A DNA stretch of 14,141 nucleotides from CAVEFW01 sp963643505 (GTDB lineage Bacteria; Actinomycetota; Coriobacteriia; Coriobacteriales; Eggerthellaceae): positions 1 through 14,141 of the forward strand of contig CAVIKF010000023.1 of assembly GCA_963643505.1 (NCBI GenBank), in the 5' to 3' direction. A model generated the notes under the pieces. It was given only the letters and a program-made list of their open reading frames with translations, was not told where the DNA came from and searched no databases. Both the position numbers and the translations under genes were made by a program. This document shows, piece after piece, positions 1 through 7,543 of the stretch (positions are counted from its first letter, which is position 1; each line of letters opens with the position of its first letter).

Positions 1-1199
1 CCGTCGGCCTGGAAGGCGACCTCCCAGGCGCTTGCGGCGCGGCCGAGGACGTTCTTGTAGAGGCGTTCGACGAAGCCCTCGACAACGTCATGTGCCTCGA
101 TATTCGGATTCGCTTCGGTCTTAGTCTTACCGCACGTCACACACGTATAGCTAAGGGTCGCCTCACACACATACGACGACTCTGACAACTCCCACTCATG
201 CTCATGCGTCGCCGCACTGGCCGTATACGTTTGCCATATCGTATTGTCATATTGCGTCGACGTTGGATTCAGATTGAAATCCCAAGATTTATGATCGGAG
301 AAGCATGTAGCGCTCTTCAGAAAATACGTTTGATAAGGCGTCTGGTTTGTGTTGCTAGCCGACGGATCATCCCACGTCACGTCAACAAAATACCAATACT
401 CGCCCACCTGAACCGCATTCCAGCCATGGGTGTAATTCGGCGCACTCGTACCATCGGAGGATTCGATGGTTCCGTTAGGCAAACCCCTCACATATTCCCA
501 GGTGATGCCCAATCGATTACACAAGTCGCCAAACGCGAGCGCATAACCTTGGCACACGCTTTTCCCGACAACCATCGCACCATATGCCGAGTAAACCCAT
601 TTGTTGACCGCACCGGCATCATTTCCAGCGTTTTGGGAGTTGAGCTCGTCGTAGTCATACTGATCGTGGTAGCAAATCCAATCATGGATAGCTTTCAACT
701 TCACTGGGTCAGAAGCATCGGCGGGCACCCAGCTCAACGCATCCGCAATCTGTGCCTCATAGGCGGCCTTGAGCTCGTCAATATTCTCGTCAGTCGAAAC
801 GTAGAGGGGGAGCAACTCCACCACATACCCCGTCATCGCTTCATAGGAGGCGCTCATGCCAAACCCCATGTAGAACAGCTTTGGATTGCCGTATATCACG
901 TCATAGGTCAACGCCACGGTCTCATCGTAGGTCAGCTTGTACTGGCGCAGGTTAATCGAGGTCTTGTGCTCATCAAGACCCGCAAGGACCGCAACTTTCG
1001 CAGCGTTGATGTCAACGTCGTTCGCAGCAAAAGACGAAACCTCACCTGGGGTAATGCCAGTTCCGCCCCATTGGGTGAGGTCCAAATCAAATTGCCGATA
1101 TCCAAGCTCCTCGTTTTCAACCGCAAAGGCAAATCCAGGAACCAAAAGACAAAAGCCGAGGGTCAATACCGCGACAAAAGACATAAACCGCTTGAACAT
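1..1199 (-). CDS. Secreted transglutaminase-like protein with DUF4214-like C-terminus (partial, 3' end off the window)
   Basis: The reading frame is open from an ATG at 1199 to the left edge (399 codons seen). Residues 1-26 form a signal peptide: KR near the N-terminus, a hydrophobic core and an AFA cleavage site before VENEE. Residues 165-280 read as a transglutaminase-like (cysteine-protease fold) domain with the expected triad: Cys216 in GKSVCQGYA, His258 in THGWNAV and Asp273 in YFVDVTWDDP. Such bacterial exported domains are thought to act as proteases or crosslinkers at the cell surface; the substrate cannot be told here. Residues 333-362 hold a HEHEW plus CVTCGKTK segment resembling the small Cys-pair modules common in surface proteins. 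From residue 373 the sequence VEGFVERLYKNVLGR matches the start of DUF4214, often found repeated at the end of extracellular proteins, so more DUF4214 probably lies off the window. ATG 1199 was chosen because the signal peptide begins there; the ribosome binding site is weak (GGGG nearby). Confidence 0.85.
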   Translation of the reverse strand, partial: MFKRFMSFVAVLTLGFCLLVPGFAFAVENEELGYRQFDLDLTQWGGTGITPGEVSSFAANDVDINAAKVAVLAGLDEHKTSINLRQYKLTYDETVALTYDVIYGNPKLFYMGFGMSASYEAMTGYVVELLPLYVSTDENIDELKAAYEAQIADALSWVPADASDPVKLKAIHDWICYHDQYDYDELNSQNAGNDAGAVNKWVYSAYGAMVVGKSVCQGYALAFGDLCNRLGITWEYVRGLPNGTIESSDGTSAPNYTHGWNAVQVGEYWYFVDVTWDDPSASNTNQTPYQTYFLKSATCFSDHKSWDFNLNPTSTQYDNTIWQTYTASAATHEHEWELSESSYVCEATLSYTCVTCGKTKTEANPNIEAHDVVEGFVERLYKNVLGRAASAWEVAFQAD

Positions 1200-1235
1200 G
1201 CGCTACCCCATCTAAGAGATGTTTCTGCTGGTGTT

Positions 1236-1265
1236 AGTCTACATGTGCTAGATTACAAATTTCAA
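1236..1265 (-). promoter_or_regulatory. Probable promoter of the transglutaminase gene
   Basis: On the minus strand a -35-like TTGAAA (1265-1260) is followed after 18 bp by TAGACT (1241-1236), about 36 bases before the ATG. The DNA just upstream (1266-1310) is strongly AT-rich, as expected for an upstream element. Five of six and four of six consensus bases match; this is a by-eye call. Confidence 0.4.
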
Positions 1266-1322
1266 ATTATCTTTCATATTGGTATGATAATTTCATTTTA
1301 AAAGCAGTTTTGAAACAGTTCG

Positions 1323-1342
1323 AAAAGCCGCCTGCCGAGGCG
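1323..1342 (-). terminator. Probable intrinsic terminator of the glycosyltransferase gene
   Basis: Read on the minus strand, CGCCT-CGGC-AGGCG makes a 5-bp GC stem with a tetraloop, followed by GC and TTTT. It lies about 33 bases after the stop codon of the glycosyltransferase gene and before the promoter of the next minus-strand gene. The stem is short, so strength is uncertain. Confidence 0.45.
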
Positions 1343-1374
1343 CAAACACCAAGCACGCCGTTTTCTTCGATGTC

Positions 1375-3057
1375 TTAGCTCTTCCTCATCAAAGCGACAG
1401 TGAACTTCGTGTGCTCGTAGGGACGGTAGTACGTCTCCTCCTTGATAACCTCGACGTCGTCACGCTTGTCAAGATCGGTCACCGAACGTGAGTCCTGGTT
1501 CAAAGCAGTTTGTGCAAGCAGGATAAACTCGCCATGATAGTCGTTGATGATGGACTCCCACGAGTACGCGTAACTCATGCTGAAGTTGTACGCGTCATAA
1601 GCTTTGCCCCAATTGCCCTTTTGCCAATTCATGTACACCTGGGGAATATCGGGACACACGACAGCGGTAACGCCCATGATGCCGATATCGGAAGAAACGA
1701 CCAGGTCGGCCTCCGAGGACAATTCGCGTAAGTCCTCGATGGCATCGTCGTTTTGCTCGCTATAGCAATCGCTTGTGAACAACACCATTTGGACAAGGGA
1801 CGCATACATGACACAGCCGAGCAGGCCATAAGCCACCCATCGCGGCTTCACATGAGAAAGCAACCCGGCAATCGCCAACAACAAGGGGCCCAACGCCACG
1901 TAGAGATAGCGATAGTACAAGATCATCGAGTTCATGATGACGCTTGCCAAAAGGGCAAACAAGAACACGCAAAGATAGATTCCCAACGCGCCAAGATACG
2001 GCGAGACCGTGTCGCGGCGAGACCACTCGCAAAAGCGACCGAGGACACCGAGACTCTCAACGCTGCCCTCTTCCTTGCGTCTTTTGTGGTTTCTCCAACC
2101 CGTGCGAATCGCTGTGGCGACCATGACAACGATAAGGACGACCGCCACGGCGCACACGAAGTAGATGGCCAGCTTGACCGCCAAGCCATAGTTACCTTGT
2201 AGGCCGGAAGCGGTGCAAGTAGTGCGTACGGGATAGAGCAAAAGCTCGTACAAAGTCGTCGGGAAGAGAAACTTTGCCCAATAGGTCCCCGACACGACGC
2301 CTAATTGGGAGATGACCGCGACATAAAACCACGGAAGAAAGAGTGCAACCTGGACAAGCGCAAGCAGCAAAAAGAGAAGCAACGGCTTTACGTTACGCTT
2401 CGCGTTGACAAGCAGGTAGAGAAACACGATGAGGTTCACAAAGAAGACGGACATGGTGCCGTAGTACTGCAGATATGCGCTCGCGAGGCTGGACAACGCA
2501 AACAACACCCACCACCTGCATGGTGCGCCCGCCCACGTGCGCTTGCCTTTCGCAATCTCGGCAATTTTCTCCGGCGGCGTTTTGGACAGCGCGGCAACGA
2601 TACGGTACCCGTAGATGCCGCAAGCCATGACCGTGAACGTGACCCAGGAATACATGCGGATCTCCACAGCCATTTGGATGATATAGGGCAAAAACAAGGC
2701 CAAGAACGTGAAAATCAGACCAACCACCACGTCAAAGTCGTGACGGATATGGGTCAGGCCCAAAACGCCCAACATTACACAACCCGCTACGGTGAATAGA
2801 CGGTACACGACAAGATTGGACCCGAATATCAAGTACAGGACATGCAAAGCCCAGTAGAAAAGCACGGGATGGACGTCCCCTGAGCCGATGGTCCAGATGT
2901 CGGTGAAGGAATGAGTGGCAATGGCGATGGAATAGCTCTCATCGAACCAGACTTGGTTATGAAATGCGTTGATCGAAAGGTACAACGCACCTATCACAAT
3001 AAGTGCGATATGGAATTTTCGCGACAGGATAACTGCCTTTAAACGCTGTGCGTTCAT
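1375..3057 (-). CDS. Membrane glycosyltransferase, GT39/PMT-like (GT-C fold)
   Basis: This 560-residue integral membrane protein has about a dozen hydrophobic segments. The first loop after the first membrane helix contains VWFDESYS (acidic pair at residues 39-40), followed by GDVHPVLFYWALH (61-64 DVHP). These are hallmarks of the PMT/ArnT-like GT-C glycosyltransferases, which take a sugar from a polyprenyl-phosphate donor and transfer it outside the membrane to protein or glycolipid. A basic stretch around residues 320-350 marks a cytoplasmic loop. The C-terminal 100 residues, with NWQKG and SYAYSWES, form an outer soluble tail. The frame is open upstream to 3156, but the start was set at ATG 3057: AGAAGG precedes it by 4 bases, and the extra 33 residues upstream are not membrane-like. 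Acceptor and sugar cannot be deduced. The neighbouring secreted transglutaminase on the same strand is compatible with a cell-envelope role, but separate signals lie between them. Confidence 0.8.
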   Translation of the reverse strand: MNAQRLKAVILSRKFHIALIVIGALYLSINAFHNQVWFDESYSIAIATHSFTDIWTIGSGDVHPVLFYWALHVLYLIFGSNLVVYRLFTVAGCVMLGVLGLTHIRHDFDVVVGLIFTFLALFLPYIIQMAVEIRMYSWVTFTVMACGIYGYRIVAALSKTPPEKIAEIAKGKRTWAGAPCRWWVLFALSSLASAYLQYYGTMSVFFVNLIVFLYLLVNAKRNVKPLLLFLLLALVQVALFLPWFYVAVISQLGVVSGTYWAKFLFPTTLYELLLYPVRTTCTASGLQGNYGLAVKLAIYFVCAVAVVLIVVMVATAIRTGWRNHKRRKEEGSVESLGVLGRFCEWSRRDTVSPYLGALGIYLCVFLFALLASVIMNSMILYYRYLYVALGPLLLAIAGLLSHVKPRWVAYGLLGCVMYASLVQMVLFTSDCYSEQNDDAIEDLRELSSEADLVVSSDIGIMGVTAVVCPDIPQVYMNWQKGNWGKAYDAYNFSMSYAYSWESIINDYHGEFILLAQTALNQDSRSVTDLDKRDDVEVIKEETYYRPYEHTKFTVALMRKS

Positions 3058-3460
3058 GCAACCTTCTCTGAATCTTCCTCTTCGCTGCTCGCCGCTGAAC
3101 AGCACTTTTGCAAGGATAACACGACTTCGCGGAATACAATGCCATGCTTGACACAAATCTTACAAACTACCCAACAGGACGCCTGGGGCCAGAAGGCGCG
3201 TGCGGCTGGGGCGCGCGCGAAACGCGAATAGACGCCTGGTTCCTATCAGATTTCGTCATGTCCCATCATTGCCCCACGCAACCACGCACGAACCCCCATA
3301 CTGCCGTCATGGCAACATTGAGCTCGGCCCCGAGATTCAAGAAATCGCCCATCAAAGGGGGTTAAAACAGTGATCCAAAGACGGGAGCAAAAGCCAAGGG
3401 CAAAAGCCGAGGTTAAAGCCAAGGGCAAAAGCTGGGACCAAAAACCGGGGAGGAGTCACT
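3058..3460. other. 403-bp intergenic region between divergent genes, with degenerate short repeats
   Basis: No convincing gene lies here. It holds the upstream regions of the minus-strand glycosyltransferase and the plus-strand Sel1 gene. From about 3382 to 3446 the DNA is a degenerate array of 11-14 bp units resembling CAAAAGCCAAGGG, about five copies, running into the ribosome binding site at 3447. A perfect TTGACA at 3148-3153 has no good partner -10. No terminator or RNA gene was recognised. Confidence 0.5.
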
Positions 3461-3536
3461 ATGGCAAAACAACTTGGCGATGACAATGTCGTCGTCGCGC
3501 AGGGCAAAAGCATGGGAGGAGCCACTATGGCAAAAC
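3447..3536 (+). repeat. In-frame duplication of a translation start (ribosome binding site plus first codons)
   Basis: The segment GGGAGGAG-TCACT-ATGGCAAAAC (to 3470) recurs as GGGAGGAG-CCACT-ATGGCAAAAC (3514-3536). The two ATGs lie 66 bp apart, which is 22 codons, so both starts feed the same protein. AGGGCAAAAGC also precedes both copies (3422-3432 and 3501-3511). Just after the second ATG, AAACGCCTTAGCCA is itself repeated in tandem, encoding KRLSQ-KRLSQ. Confidence 0.85.
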
Positions 3537-5506
3537 GCCTTAGCCAAAAACGCCTTAGCCAGTTCGATTTGGTGATCGTCAACAAAGGGAAGTGTGCCGG
3601 CAAGTACGGGCAAGTCTGCAATTGCGGCGGCGGCAAAATCGAGGTAGAGATCCAAAACGGCGACGAAGTCATAACGAAGCATTTCAAGCCCAAATCCCTT
3701 ACCTACGTTGCTCCCGTCAAGCTCTTTTCGGCGGACATCTGCTCCCTTGTACGATTCGAAACCACCATTGAAGAGAAGTGCGGCAATTTCCCCCGACTCA
3801 ATTATGAGGTAGTGGAAAATTACCAGATGACCTTGGAAGATTTGATCGCGGCGCTCGAAAACGCAATCGAACGCGACGATGAGAGCGCGTCAGAAAGCTG
3901 GTATTGGATGACGTTTGACGAGCTCTACGAATGTGCTGGCATCTGGGAATGCACCGACGAGGGGCTCGAAAGTAATCGCATTCCCGTCTTTCCGAACCGC
4001 TACAGCGTTTTCGACGACGCGCGCGACGCCCTTATGAAACGATTTGAGGTCCAAGACGACTCCGCTCCCACCTTACCCCAGATACTCAAGATGCTCCAAA
4101 CGTTCCAACGCGACGAGCACAAACCACCGATAGAGCGCGAACTCAACGACGAGCAGAAGCGATTGTTCTTGCGCTATTGGGACAACGACACCGTATCCCT
4201 GTTCGGCTCGCAAGCAATCGAGGCGCTCTATACCAAGTTCGTCACCGAGCTTGCCGAGGCAAACGACGTCTTGGGTCTGCATGAGATGGCATATGCCTGT
4301 TATGGCGATGGGAATGCGGGTTTTAAGAAAGACTGGGAACGGTCGCGCGATTGTCTGTTGCGCTTGGAGGAGATCGCCCCGAAATCACTCTATGCCAACA
4401 CCCTTGGCTATCTTTACTATTACGGTCGTTGCACCAACGGCGAACCTGACTACGACAAGGCTTTCTACTGGTTCTCGCTCGGCGCTCTTGGCGGAAACTA
4501 CGAATCGCGCTACAAATTGGCTGACATGGTCAAAGAGGGCAAGGGGTGCCACAAGGACACCGAGATCGCAAGCCATGCCATGTGGGATCTGTACAACGAG
4601 AATCTGCGATATTTTTGCCACGGATGGGGGCGTACCAAGTTCGCTGACATCGCATTGCGCATAGGCAACCTGTATCGCGACGGAATCGGCCGTCCGAAGA
4701 GCCCCCGTAGCGCATATCCTTACTATCTCATGGCCAAACTTGCGATCCGTATGCGCCGTCAAAGTTGCGATGCATACGGCGACGAGCAGGTAGAGCGTAG
4801 CATCGATGAGGCGATCGCGGAAGTGCTTCCCAAAAGCGGCTACGAAACTCCAGCGAAAAAAGTGCGCTATGCCTCCTTTGATGCGCTTTTGCGTTTTGCG
4901 CTCGGCTATGGACGACGTATCCGCATGGATTACGAAACGTCGAAGAAAGGCAACTTGAAGCTCACCTTCCGCATGGAAGACAAAGAAAATACGCGTTACG
5001 ATTCCAAATTTCCGGTGCTCATACCCGAAGCTGGTTTTTGCGGCTTGGTCGAAAAGCTCGTCGTAACCGTCAAGAACCCCGACGTGTCAACCTCGGGCCT
5101 GCACAGCAAGGATCCAGACAAGAATCCCGTCAAGAACCCCGACAAGCCAACCTCGGGCCTGCACGGCAAGAAAGGCAGCATCGTCTTTGACGAGATCGGC
5201 GAAGAGCACCACAACTACGGAGCGTTTCTGCTCCATGGCGAGTTCATCGTGCGCATCAAGGGCGACATAACCGCGGACTGCCGTGGACTATTCGGCAAGA
5301 AGCGTCGCTATGCGTCCGTAAGCTTTGGAGATCCTAATCGAACCTGGGAATACCTTTGCGATGACCCCACGATCCAAGCCGGATCGAAAGTGCGGGTGCC
5401 TTGGGGCGACCTGATACGAGAAGGAACGGTTAAGCGCGTGTGCGAACGCTACGACTCCGAAGTTGAACTTTGGCATAAGGCGTACAAACGGATCTTGCCC
5501 GGATAA
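3461..5506 (+). CDS. Sel1-repeat protein with terminal SH3/KOW-like modules, function unknown
   Basis: This is a 681-residue soluble protein with no signal peptide or membrane segment. Residues 35-85 (FDLVIVNKGKCAGKYGQV, a CNCGGGK turn, then short beta-like segments) resemble a small KOW/SH3-like barrel. Residues 265-420 contain Sel1-type helical repeats, clearest in LGYLYYYGRCTNGE followed by DYDKAFYWFSLGALGG and KLADMVKEGKG, a scaffold type that binds other proteins. The last 45 residues (GSKVRVPWGD, EGTVKRV, WHKAYKRILPG) again look SH3-like. Between them a charged region has a 20-residue tandem repeat. Two starts are equally good, ATG 3461 and ATG 3527 (M23), each with GGGAGGAG five bases upstream; the conserved-looking domain begins after M23, so 3527 may be the original start (659 residues). 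No enzymatic motif was recognised. The gene stands alone on its strand between minus-strand genes, so context does not give a role. Confidence 0.75.
   Translation: MAKQLGDDNVVVAQGKSMGGATMAKRLSQKRLSQFDLVIVNKGKCAGKYGQVCNCGGGKIEVEIQNGDEVITKHFKPKSLTYVAPVKLFSADICSLVRFETTIEEKCGNFPRLNYEVVENYQMTLEDLIAALENAIERDDESASESWYWMTFDELYECAGIWECTDEGLESNRIPVFPNRYSVFDDARDALMKRFEVQDDSAPTLPQILKMLQTFQRDEHKPPIERELNDEQKRLFLRYWDNDTVSLFGSQAIEALYTKFVTELAEANDVLGLHEMAYACYGDGNAGFKKDWERSRDCLLRLEEIAPKSLYANTLGYLYYYGRCTNGEPDYDKAFYWFSLGALGGNYESRYKLADMVKEGKGCHKDTEIASHAMWDLYNENLRYFCHGWGRTKFADIALRIGNLYRDGIGRPKSPRSAYPYYLMAKLAIRMRRQSCDAYGDEQVERSIDEAIAEVLPKSGYETPAKKVRYASFDALLRFALGYGRRIRMDYETSKKGNLKLTFRMEDKENTRYDSKFPVLIPEAGFCGLVEKLVVTVKNPDVSTSGLHSKDPDKNPVKNPDKPTSGLHGKKGSIVFDEIGEEHHNYGAFLLHGEFIVRIKGDITADCRGLFGKKRRYASVSFGDPNRTWEYLCDDPTIQAGSKVRVPWGDLIREGTVKRVCERYDSEVELWHKAYKRILPG
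5069..5170 (+). repeat. Tandem 60-bp coding repeat within the Sel1-repeat gene
   Basis: A 42-bp sequence at 5069-5110 recurs almost unchanged at 5129-5170, offset by 60 bp (20 codons). It encodes VKNPDVSTSGLHSK and then VKNPDKPTSGLHGK, joined by a linker that also contains a shorter copy (DPDKNP). It is in frame and looks like a recent expansion of a flexible linker. Confidence 0.8.
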
Positions 5507-5511
5507 CCTCA

Positions 5512-5613
5512 CCCAAATGGCCCTGCCCAAACAGGAGACGCGTTCGCGCCCGGGCGACCTTGCCCAAATGGCCCCGCCCAAACAGGAGACGCGTTCGCGC
5601 CCGGGCGATCTTG
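5512..5613. repeat. 51-bp tandem repeat directly after the Sel1-repeat gene
   Basis: Two near-identical 51-bp units begin at 5512 and 5563 (CCCAAATGGCCC... to ...GGGCGA). Each contains the perfect 10-bp palindrome CGCCCGGGCG. The unit's end (GATCTTGCCC) also matches the last codons of the Sel1 gene (5493-5502), so the array seems to start inside the coding sequence. There is no gene in 5507-5812; this array and the hairpin at 5708-5742 are all that I see there. Confidence 0.8.
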
Positions 5614-5700
5614 CCCAGACGATCTTGACTGCACAATAGCCTCCTCGGACACGAAACGTGCACACCTGGGCACCCACGTCAACACAAAGAACCGTATTTG

Positions 5701-5742
5701 CAAAAGCGCCCCCTGCCTCTCGTCGTCCGGGAAGCAGGGGGC
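5701..5742 (-). terminator. Intrinsic terminator of the yedE-tusA-DUF3343 operon
   Basis: A perfect 9-bp GC-rich inverted repeat, GCCCCCTGC (5708-5716) and GCAGGGGGC (5734-5742), has a 17-base loop. On the minus strand it is followed by GCTTTTG, a short T-tract. It sits about 70 bases after the stop of the last minus-strand gene. There is no T-run on the plus side, so it should act on minus-strand transcription. Confidence 0.7.
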
Positions 5743-5812
5743 ACAGTCAACGGGACATCCCTTGTTGTTCGTATCCGCAATTTGTCATACAAATGGCAGA
5801 TTTAGCAGATTT

Positions 5813-6100
5813 TTACAAGTCAAGCGGCGTGACCGCCTCATACCCGAGTTCGTAGCACGAAAGCGCCCTATCTAGCACAATCGCATTTTCTTGCGGTTCA
5901 ATCCACGCAAAACCGCAACCAGCGGACAATTGTCGTGGAATCGGTGCCAAACGTCCACACAGCCCCGTCTCGACGACGTGCGCCTTAAAACCAAGGGCTT
6001 GGGCCGTCGTGTGAAAAGTCACCACACTATAGGGTTGCTTCTTTGACACTGCTTCCGCTTTCTGGGAGTCGGATATGGCGACGTCCAAGTCGCTTGACAC
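5813..6100 (-). CDS. DUF3343 protein, putative selenium/sulfur carrier-like
   Basis: A 95-residue protein with the DUF3343 pattern: a VVTFHTTAQAL start (residues 26-36), then GLCGRLAPIPRQLSAGCG (46-63) with Cys48 and the conserved Cys62. The family is described as a putative Se/S carrier protein and is commonly encoded beside YedE and TusA/YedF proteins; the conserved cysteine is the likely carrier residue (inference). The longest frame begins at GTG 6100, only 9 bases after the stop codon of the TusA-like gene, and lacks a clear ribosome binding site, so translation would be coupled. A second GTG at 6049 (V18) would start directly before the domain and is an alternative. The region around GTG 6100 lies in a 16-bp duplication, so the extra N-terminus may be recent. 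Confidence 0.78.
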   Translation of the reverse strand: MSSDLDVAISDSQKAEAVSKKQPYSVVTFHTTAQALGFKAHVVETGLCGRLAPIPRQLSAGCGFAWIEPQENAIVLDRALSCYELGYEAVTPLDL

Positions 6101-6111
6101 CCAAGTCGCTT
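6080..6111 (-). repeat. 16-bp tandem duplication at the TusA/DUF3343 junction
   Basis: On the minus strand AAGCGACTTGG-GTGTC (6111-6096) is followed at once by AAGCGACTTGG-ACGTC (6095-6080), 14 of 16 bases equal. The first copy contains part of the upstream gene's TAA stop and the GTG used as the longest start of the DUF3343 gene. Confidence 0.8.
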
Positions 6112-6316
6112 ACTGAATGGTCAGATAGTAGTCCTGACCTTTCTGCTCAACCGTAACGGTCTTTCCCTTGCGCTCTGCCTGGGTCTTGCAATTGTCACGC
6201 TGGTTCGTGTCACTCACCATGACAAGGACTGCCTCATCTCCCGCCGCCTCGATTGCGTCGAGGGTCAAAAGGACGGGCTCGGGGCAAGAAAGACCACGTG
6301 CGTCAACTTCGATCAT
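6110..6316 (-). CDS. TusA/SirA-family sulfur (or selenium) carrier protein
   Basis: A 68-residue protein, the usual length for the TusA family. It begins MIEVDARGLSCPEPVL, with the family's Cys-Pro-x-Pro signature at residues 11-14; Cys11 is the persulfide- (or selenide-) carrying residue. The central segment (DEAVLVMVSDTNQRDNC) and the final beta strand (KGQDYYLTIQ) fit the two-layer alpha/beta fold. The ATG has AGAGGA five bases upstream. It follows the YedE-like gene by 78 bases and precedes the DUF3343 gene by 9, which suggests one transcript. Selenium-linked YedF proteins usually carry an extra C-terminal domain after the TusA part; that domain is absent here, so a sulfur role remains possible. 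Confidence 0.88.
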   Translation of the reverse strand: MIEVDARGLSCPEPVLLTLDAIEAAGDEAVLVMVSDTNQRDNCKTQAERKGKTVTVEQKGQDYYLTIQ

Positions 6317-6394
6317 AGTTATCCTCTTTTCTCAAATGAATCTTTAGGCAAACGATTCTTCTGGCGATTATCGCTTCGCCACATACTTTGCCGT

Positions 6395-7543
6395 CTACTC
6401 TGCCGCCGTGGCAGTCTCAGCCGGAGCTGCAACAGCGGGCTTTGCGGCGGCAGCCTTCTTCTTGTGAATGTTAGCCGCGGCGATGACGAACAAAAGGACG
6501 ATGCAGACGACAAGAACGATCTGGCCAGCCACCGCGGGACCTCCGACAACAGCAGCCTTGTCAGCGGTAGCTGCGGAAGCCGCAACGCCAGCGAGGCCGA
6601 AGTTGTGTGCAAACGCAGCACCGACGAGCAGGCCGAGGAAGGTCACAGCAGCATCGGAGGAACCCTGACCAGCCATAATCATCTGACGGAGCGGACAACC
6701 GCCCGCGAGCACGGCCGCGAAACCGACGGCGTAAAGACCAAGGATGTTCCAAAGGTGTTGGGCATGCGCAATGGGTTGGCCATCAAAGCCAAACTTGAAG
6801 TTGCCGGTAGCGACGTTGTAGATGACCATGACGATAAAGATTCCTGCAACCGGAATCAAACCCGTGAAATCACGAAGCAGCCATGCGTTGCGGAAACCGG
6901 AAGCAAAGCAGATTCGGGTCTTTTGGGCAAGAGCACCGACGAGGAAGGCAATGGTGATCGCGAGATACCAAGGAGCCTGTTTGGAGCCAGGTCCGGACTC
7001 AGAAACCGCAAATACCGTGGTGGTAAGAGAGATAACAAAGCCGATGATCAGAAGGACCGGCAAAACAGAACCTGCAACCTTGCCCGTATCATGCTCACGA
7101 CCGAGGGAGAAGCCCTTCTTCAGGAAGAACGCGCCCGTGCCGGTACCGAGGATGAAACCGATAAGGCCAACCCAAGCGGTCAGGTCGCCGGCAGACATAC
7201 GCAACACCATGCGCAAAGGGCAACCCAAGAAGATGAGGGCGCCGATCATCATGATGAAGCCGAGGGCAAAACGAACCATCGGGGAAGAGCCTGCAGTGGA
7301 GCGATACTCCTTGGTAGCAAGGGCGATAACGAAGGAGCCGACCACAAGTCCAACGATCTCGGGACGGAAATATTGGACAACAGCGGCCTCATGCAACTTC
7401 AAAGAGCCAGCCATATCGCGGATGAAGCAAGCGGCACACATGGCCATGTTTGCAGGGTTGCCTGTGGCGGCAAGGATGGCCATGCCAACGCCGCACAAGA
7501 GGCCGACGATAAGCAGACCAGGTTTCTTGGTCAAGAAATCCAT
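6395..7543 (-). CDS. yedE: YedE/YeeE-family membrane transporter, putative selenium or thiosulfate uptake
   Basis: This 382-residue polytopic protein has two similar halves, each with a Cys motif followed by a GCPLR motif: CAACFIRD (Cys36, Cys39) and GCPLR (Cys108), then KTRICFASGFRN (Cys212) and GGCPLR (Cys283). This is the pattern of the YeeE/YedE family, in which YeeE moves thiosulfate across the membrane by cysteine relay, while YedE members are linked to selenium metabolism. Around ten membrane segments can be counted. The final 20 residues are an Ala/Pro/Lys-rich cytoplasmic tail. The start at ATG 7543 is supported by AGAAAGGA five bases upstream. With the TusA-like and DUF3343 genes behind it, the likely scheme is uptake by YedE, handover to the TusA cysteine and further transfer by DUF3343. 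The symbol is given by family; substrate is not settled by sequence. Confidence 0.88.
   Translation of the reverse strand: MDFLTKKPGLLIVGLLCGVGMAILAATGNPANMAMCAACFIRDMAGSLKLHEAAVVQYFRPEIVGLVVGSFVIALATKEYRSTAGSSPMVRFALGFIMMIGALIFLGCPLRMVLRMSAGDLTAWVGLIGFILGTGTGAFFLKKGFSLGREHDTGKVAGSVLPVLLIIGFVISLTTTVFAVSESGPGSKQAPWYLAITIAFLVGALAQKTRICFASGFRNAWLLRDFTGLIPVAGIFIVMVIYNVATGNFKFGFDGQPIAHAQHLWNILGLYAVGFAAVLAGGCPLRQMIMAGQGSSDAAVTFLGLLVGAAFAHNFGLAGVAASAATADKAAVVGGPAVAGQIVLVVCIVLLFVIAAANIHKKKAAAAKPAVAAPAETATAAE

Noticed and set aside
198..1301. Plus-strand 367-codon open frame opposite the transglutaminase gene
   Set aside because: The minus-strand frame has a signal peptide, catalytic triad and domain matches; the plus-strand product has no recognisable features.
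3148..3153. Perfect TTGACA upstream of the Sel1 gene as its -35
   Set aside because: No acceptable -10 lies 15-19 bp downstream, and it is about 300 bases from the start codon.
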